Source: Intestinimonas butyriciproducens (GTDB lineage Bacteria > Bacillota > Clostridia > Oscillospirales > Oscillospiraceae). From it: a stretch of DNA of 64,000 bases. Location of the stretch: positions 1,736,001 through 1,800,000 of the forward strand of contig NZ_CP011524.1 in assembly GCF_004154955.1 (NCBI RefSeq). The letters run 5' to 3'. Positions 60,792 through 64,000 of this stretch are shown here, piece by piece; positions within the stretch are counted from its first letter, which is position 1, and the number at the start of each line of letters is the position of its first letter. The notes beneath the pieces are model-generated. The model searched no databases. It saw only the letters and a list, made by a program, of their open reading frames with translations, and was not told the origin of the DNA. Both the position numbers and the translations under genes were made by a program.

Positions 60792-61640
60792 TCAGCCGCA
60801 TTGCAGGACCATCCAGATGCGGTCAAATCTCCTCTGGGCCAGATCCTCCCCGCGGATATAAAAATAGATACAGCCGCAATCGCCGAACATCAGCTCAAAT
60901 CCATCCCGCTCCACGGTCCCCATCTGGAAGAGAAGCCGCCAGTCCCGGCTATTCTCCCGAAGGCGGTCCCACTCTTCCGGCGGCAACTCCTGCGGGTGGC
61001 CGCAGTAAATTCCGCTGTCCGCCATCTCACACTCCAAAAGCATGCTCCCCTGGATCAGATTCGCATAGCCCAGCAGTTTGGTGACTTTCTCCGGCTCCTC
61101 AGACGCCTGGCACCCCCGCAGAGTCCGTTCTTCCTCATAGGTATCCCAATCGATACCTTCTCCAAATTGCTCCAGGAATTCTTCGTAGTCAGGCACTTCG
61201 TCCCTGTTTTTGAAAGAGATCGGGACCTCCGGAATCAGGTAATCGGCCTTCAGATCTCCCGGAGGTTCCGTCTCAATGAGACCGGCCGGCCCATCTTCAT
61301 AGTAAAGTACCCGCGCACAGCCTCGATCTTTTGGATCAAACCCCCAAGCCATCGTCTCCAATTCATAAAAGAAGTAGAGCATCCCCCTGGACGGCAGGAC
61401 ACCGTCTATGTCCAGGTCCGCGATCTCCGCCAAATTGATCTGCGCCAAAAAGGAGAGCGGCCGCCTGGCAGTCACTCCATCATAATTCGTGTCCTCATAC
61501 CGATACCACTCGAATTCTTTGGGGAGATGAGGTTTTCCACCCACCTTACTGCTCCCCAGCTCTACTTTTTCAGGCCCGTCCGTAGGCAAGAGCTCAATGG
61601 AATTCCGTCTCTTTTTGTGAAACCACTCCGGAAGGTTCAT
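60792..61640 (-). CDS. YwqG family protein (DUF1963)
   Basis: A 282-residue cytoplasmic protein of the YwqG family. Typical blocks are VGGKPHLPKEFEWYRYE, PLSFLAQINLAEIADLD near residues 61-77, GMLYFFYE, and the C-terminal LLFQMGTVERDGFELMFGDCGCIYFYI with the acidic pair thought to mark the family. No biochemical function is established. The gene follows rarA on the same strand after 41 bases and ends two bases from the terminator T-run of the convergent S1-domain gene. Confidence 0.85.
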   Translation of the reverse strand: MNLPEWFHKKRRNSIELLPTDGPEKVELGSSKVGGKPHLPKEFEWYRYEDTNYDGVTARRPLSFLAQINLAEIADLDIDGVLPSRGMLYFFYELETMAWGFDPKDRGCARVLYYEDGPAGLIETEPPGDLKADYLIPEVPISFKNRDEVPDYEEFLEQFGEGIDWDTYEEERTLRGCQASEEPEKVTKLLGYANLIQGSMLLECEMADSGIYCGHPQELPPEEWDRLRENSRDWRLLFQMGTVERDGFELMFGDCGCIYFYIRGEDLAQRRFDRIWMVLQCG

Positions 61641-61681
61641 TTATTCCCCCCATTTCCCGCCGATATTGTTCGGCCTCCGGC

Positions 61682-62956
61682 CTATCCTTCTTCTTTCCCC
61701 TTGATCTCATCCCAGTAGCGCTTGGCGGCCTGCTCCGTCTTGTTTTCTCCATATACATAATAGTGAACGCCCTTCAGCCTATCCGGCAAGTATTGCTGCT
61801 TTACATAGTGATTTGGGAAATCATGCGGATAAAGATAACCCTGCTCACGTTCCATGCCCGCTGAATCGGCATGCTTGTTCTGGAGATGCCGCGGATAATC
61901 TCCTGTTTTTCCCGTCCGCACATCCGCCATGGCCTCATCCAGCGCAATATGGGCGGAGTTGGATTTGGGCGCAGTGGCCATGAGCACGGCAGCATCCCCC
62001 AGCGGGATCCGCGCCTCCGGCAGCCCCAGCATATTGGCCGCATCCACACAGGCCTTGACGATGGGAATGACCTGAGGGTAGGCCAAGCCCACATCCTCAC
62101 AGGCAATGACCATCAGCCTGCGGCAGGCTGAAATAAGGTCCCCTGCCTCTAGCAGCCGCGCAAGATAATGGCACGCGGCGTCTGGATCCGAGCCCCGGAT
62201 GGACTTTTGCAGCGCCGAGAGGATATCGTAATGGTCATCCCCCGCCCGGTCGTAGCGCATGGCGGAGCGCTGGGCCACCAGTCTTGCGTCTTCCAGACTG
62301 ACAACCAATTTACCCCTCTGCCTAGCGGCGGCATTCATCAACAGTTCAACCGCATTCATTGCCTTGCGTACGTCGCCGCCGCAGGAACTCGCGATGGCCT
62401 CCCTCACTCCATCCTCAAATTCCGCCACCCCTCCCAGACGTTTTGCCATGATCGACACCCCTCTGTCGATGGCGGGCAGCACCTCCCCCGCTTCCACAGG
62501 CTTGAACTCAAAGACTGTGGAGCGGCTGAGGACAGCATTATAGACATAAAAATATGGATTCTCCGTGGTGGATGCGATGAGTGTCACGTCACCCCGTTCA
62601 ATGACTTCCAGCAGAGATTGCTGCTGCTTCTTATTAAAATACTGGATCTCGTCCAGATACAATAAAATGCCATTGGGTGCCATCATGGTACCCACCTCGC
62701 CGATCACATCTTTTACATCCGAGAGGGAACCCGTTGTGGCGTTGATCCGCCGCAGTGTACGGTTGGTACGGGCGGCGATGATATTTGCTACCGTGGTTTT
62801 CCCGGTGCCGGAAGGGCCATAAAAGACCAGATTGGGGATGCTTCCGCTTTCGATGATCCTGCGCAGAAGGCCGTCCGCCCCCAAAATATGCTTTTGTCCT
62901 ACCACATCGTCCAGAGATGTGGGTCTGATCTCATCCGCAAGCGGTCGATACGCCAT
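61682..62956 (-). CDS. rarA: Replication-associated recombination protein A (RarA/MgsA)
   Basis: AAA+ ATPase of the clamp-loader type that acts at stalled replication forks. The 424-residue product has the N-terminal PTSLDDVVGQKHIL, Walker A YGPSGTGKTT (46-55), Walker B ILLYLDEIQYFN (about 101-112), sensor 1 LIASTTENPYF, and the C-terminal tetramerisation part ending YLPDRLKGVHYY with the family block LGLPEARIPLGDAAVLMATAPKS (in part). ATG 62956 is preceded by GGGAGG. YwqG-like gene follows. Confidence 0.94.
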   Translation of the reverse strand: MAYRPLADEIRPTSLDDVVGQKHILGADGLLRRIIESGSIPNLVFYGPSGTGKTTVANIIAARTNRTLRRINATTGSLSDVKDVIGEVGTMMAPNGILLYLDEIQYFNKKQQQSLLEVIERGDVTLIASTTENPYFYVYNAVLSRSTVFEFKPVEAGEVLPAIDRGVSIMAKRLGGVAEFEDGVREAIASSCGGDVRKAMNAVELLMNAAARQRGKLVVSLEDARLVAQRSAMRYDRAGDDHYDILSALQKSIRGSDPDAACHYLARLLEAGDLISACRRLMVIACEDVGLAYPQVIPIVKACVDAANMLGLPEARIPLGDAAVLMATAPKSNSAHIALDEAMADVRTGKTGDYPRHLQNKHADSAGMEREQGYLYPHDFPNHYVKQQYLPDRLKGVHYYVYGENKTEQAAKRYWDEIKGKEEG

Positions 62957-62975
62957 GGAATTACCTCCCGTTTCT

Positions 62976-63007
62976 ATAAAAATGGAGGGGAAAAGTTCCC
63001 CTCCATT
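62976..63007 (-). terminator. Terminator after the DUF2500 gene
   Basis: Bases 62981-62992 pair perfectly with 62996-63007 around three bases (12-bp stem). On the minus strand the stem ends in TTTTTATAG. It separates folD-DUF2500 from rarA. Confidence 0.88.
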
Positions 63008-63043
63008 CTAACATATGTTCTACTGCCCGTAAAGAGGTCAATT

Positions 63044-63421
63044 TCAACGGCTCCGTTCAAAGCCCAGATAGCGTGTTCCCTGGAAGGTCAGCCTTCCGTT
63101 GTCACCCTCCACCAGCATCCCGTACTCGTTCCTGGGCACATGAAGCTCCATTCGATCGCCGCTCTCCACCTGGAAGGTAGCGTAATAGAAGGTGTTGCTG
63201 GTGGTGTGCATGGCGCCGACATCGCCCGTATTGTGATGGTGATGGCGCACATCGGCCCGTTTTGTTACAACTTCCGCCTGTACGGTCAGCACGGGGGACT
63301 GATTATTTTTATGCCACTGGGAGACACCACGACCCAAGCTGACCAAAATAACCCCCAAGATCAGAATAAATACGACCATGAACAGGATCGGAAAAATATT
63401 GAACACGAATCCCATTCCCAT
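63044..63421 (-). CDS. DUF2500 family membrane-anchored protein
   Basis: A 125-residue protein with one N-terminal membrane helix (about residues 5-30) and a small beta-rich domain that fits DUF2500: SPVLTVQAEVVTKRADV, FYYATFQVESGDRMELHV, YGMLVEGDNGRLTFQGTRYLGF. A run HHHH in the middle (RADVRHHHHNTG) is notable. Function unknown. ATG 63421 has GGAGGAGG nine bases upstream. It lies 54 bases downstream of folD and shares its terminator. Confidence 0.85.
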   Translation of the reverse strand: MGMGFVFNIFPILFMVVFILILGVILVSLGRGVSQWHKNNQSPVLTVQAEVVTKRADVRHHHHNTGDVGAMHTTSNTFYYATFQVESGDRMELHVPRNEYGMLVEGDNGRLTFQGTRYLGFERSR

Positions 63422-63475
63422 GCGTCTGTACCTCCTCCCTGTTTTTCCGGAACACGCGCCGTACACCTTTTTTCT

Positions 63476-64000
63476 TTATTTCCCGTGCAGGCGGGCCGCC
63501 TCCAGCGTATTTACCATCAGCATCGCCCGGGTCATAGGCCCCACGCCGCCGGGTACCGGGGTAATGTAGGAGGCTTTTTTCGCCACAGGCCCATAGTCTA
63601 CATCGCCGCAGAGCTTCCCCGCCTCGTCGCGGTTCATAGCCACATCGATAACCACAGCTCCCTCCTTCACCATATCCGCCGTGATGATGTTCCGCTTCCC
63701 TACAGCGGCCACCAGGATATCCGCTCTCCTGCAGACCTCGCCCAGATCTCTGGTGCGGGAATGGCAGACTGTGACCGTGCCGTGCGCCGCCAGCAGCAGC
63801 ATCGCCATAGGTTTGCCCACAATATTGGAGCGGCCTACCACCACACAATCCTTGCCCTTAGGATCGATGCCGCATTCCTTGAGCATCTCCATCACACCCG
63901 CCGGCGTGCAGGGTAGAAAGCACTTCTGTCCTGTGGAAAGGCGGCCCACATTTACCGGGTGGAATCCGTCCACATCCTTATCCGGGTCAATGGCCAACAG
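63476..64000 (-). CDS. folD: Methylenetetrahydrofolate dehydrogenase/cyclohydrolase FolD (5' truncated by window)
   Basis: The last 174 residues of FolD, which interconverts 5,10-methylene- and 10-formyl-tetrahydrofolate using NADP. Visible are the substrate-side [16 protein letters not shown], the Rossmann motif [29 protein letters not shown] and the C-terminal [17 protein letters not shown]. The frame stays open to base 64000, so the start and the catalytic lysine region lie outside the window. Confidence 0.95.
   Translation of the reverse strand: MLAIDPDKDVDGFHPVNVGRLSTGQKCFLPCTPAGVMEMLKECGIDPKGKDCVVVGRSNIVGKPMAMLLLAAHGTVTVCHSRTRDLGEVCRRADILVAAVGKRNIITADMVKEGAVVIDVAMNRDEAGKLCGDVDYGPVAKKASYITPVPGGVGPMTRAMLMVNTLEAARLHGK

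Noticed and set aside
1-64000. CRISPR arrays, insertion sequences, prophage, tRNA and rRNA genes
   Set aside because: No spaced direct repeats, transposase or integrase genes, cloverleaf-like sequences or rRNA stretches were seen anywhere in the window.

Overview
The window is a continuous chromosome segment, about 60 % GC by eye, from a spore-forming anaerobic Firmicute. The evidence is a PolC-type replicative polymerase, the sporulation genes spoIIGA, sigE, sigG and ymxH, TTG and GTG starts behind strong GGAGG ribosome sites, and the anaerobic (cobalt-early) B12 pathway. Gene content and base composition fit the Oscillospiraceae (Flavonifractor/Intestinimonas type); that placement is an inference. 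I see no insertion sequence, phage, CRISPR array, tRNA or rRNA. The first 211 bases hold the end of an unknown gene, and the last 525 hold the 3' part of folD.

Layout. 0.5-4.6 kb: potABCD spermidine/putrescine importer with its own promoter and terminator. 4.6-5.5 kb: a FlK-like thioesterase and a YbaK-type deacylase. 5.7-12.3 kb (minus): histidine operon hisZ-G-D-B-H-A-F-(small orf)-I-E. 12.4-22.8 kb (minus): pyrH-frr-uppS-cdsA-dxr-rseP-ispG-polC. 23.0-24.9 kb (minus): rpsB-tsf. 25.0-30.6 kb: ymxH, a permuted papain-fold hydrolase plus PP-loop ATPase pair, sigG, a YjbR-like gene, sigE and spoIIGA. 30.8-31.8 kb: a DUF1835/DUF3658 gene. 32.0-57.4 kb (minus): one very long run of tetrapyrrole and cobalamin genes behind a cobalamin riboswitch. 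57.5-59.7 kb (minus): DUF951 gene, hisC and a radical SAM gene behind a perfect consensus promoter. 59.8-64 kb: an S1-domain protein, a YwqG-like protein, rarA, a DUF2500 protein and folD.

How it fits together. The 25-kb B12 cluster carries glutamyl-tRNA to uroporphyrinogen III (hemA, hemL, hemB, hemC, hemD fused to cobA), then sirohydrochlorin (precorrin-2 dehydrogenase), cobalt uptake (cbiMNQO) and insertion (cbiK). Corrin-ring methylation and contraction follow (cbiL, H, F, G, D, J, ET, C), then amidation (cbiA, cbiP), the aminopropanol arm (cobD, cbiB) and the lower-ligand steps (cobU, cobT, cobS, cobC). No recognisable cob(I)alamin adenosyltransferase or bluB is present. Spacing is a few bases or a 4-base overlap almost throughout, so one riboswitch could govern the whole route. 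hisC, absent from the his operon, sits beside the B12 cluster. No histidinol-phosphatase gene was recognised.

The least explained locus is the pair at 25330-27635: a membrane-anchored hydrolase translated next to a PP-loop ATPase that has a possible winged-helix N-terminus, a four-cysteine zinc ribbon and a C-terminal cysteine cluster.
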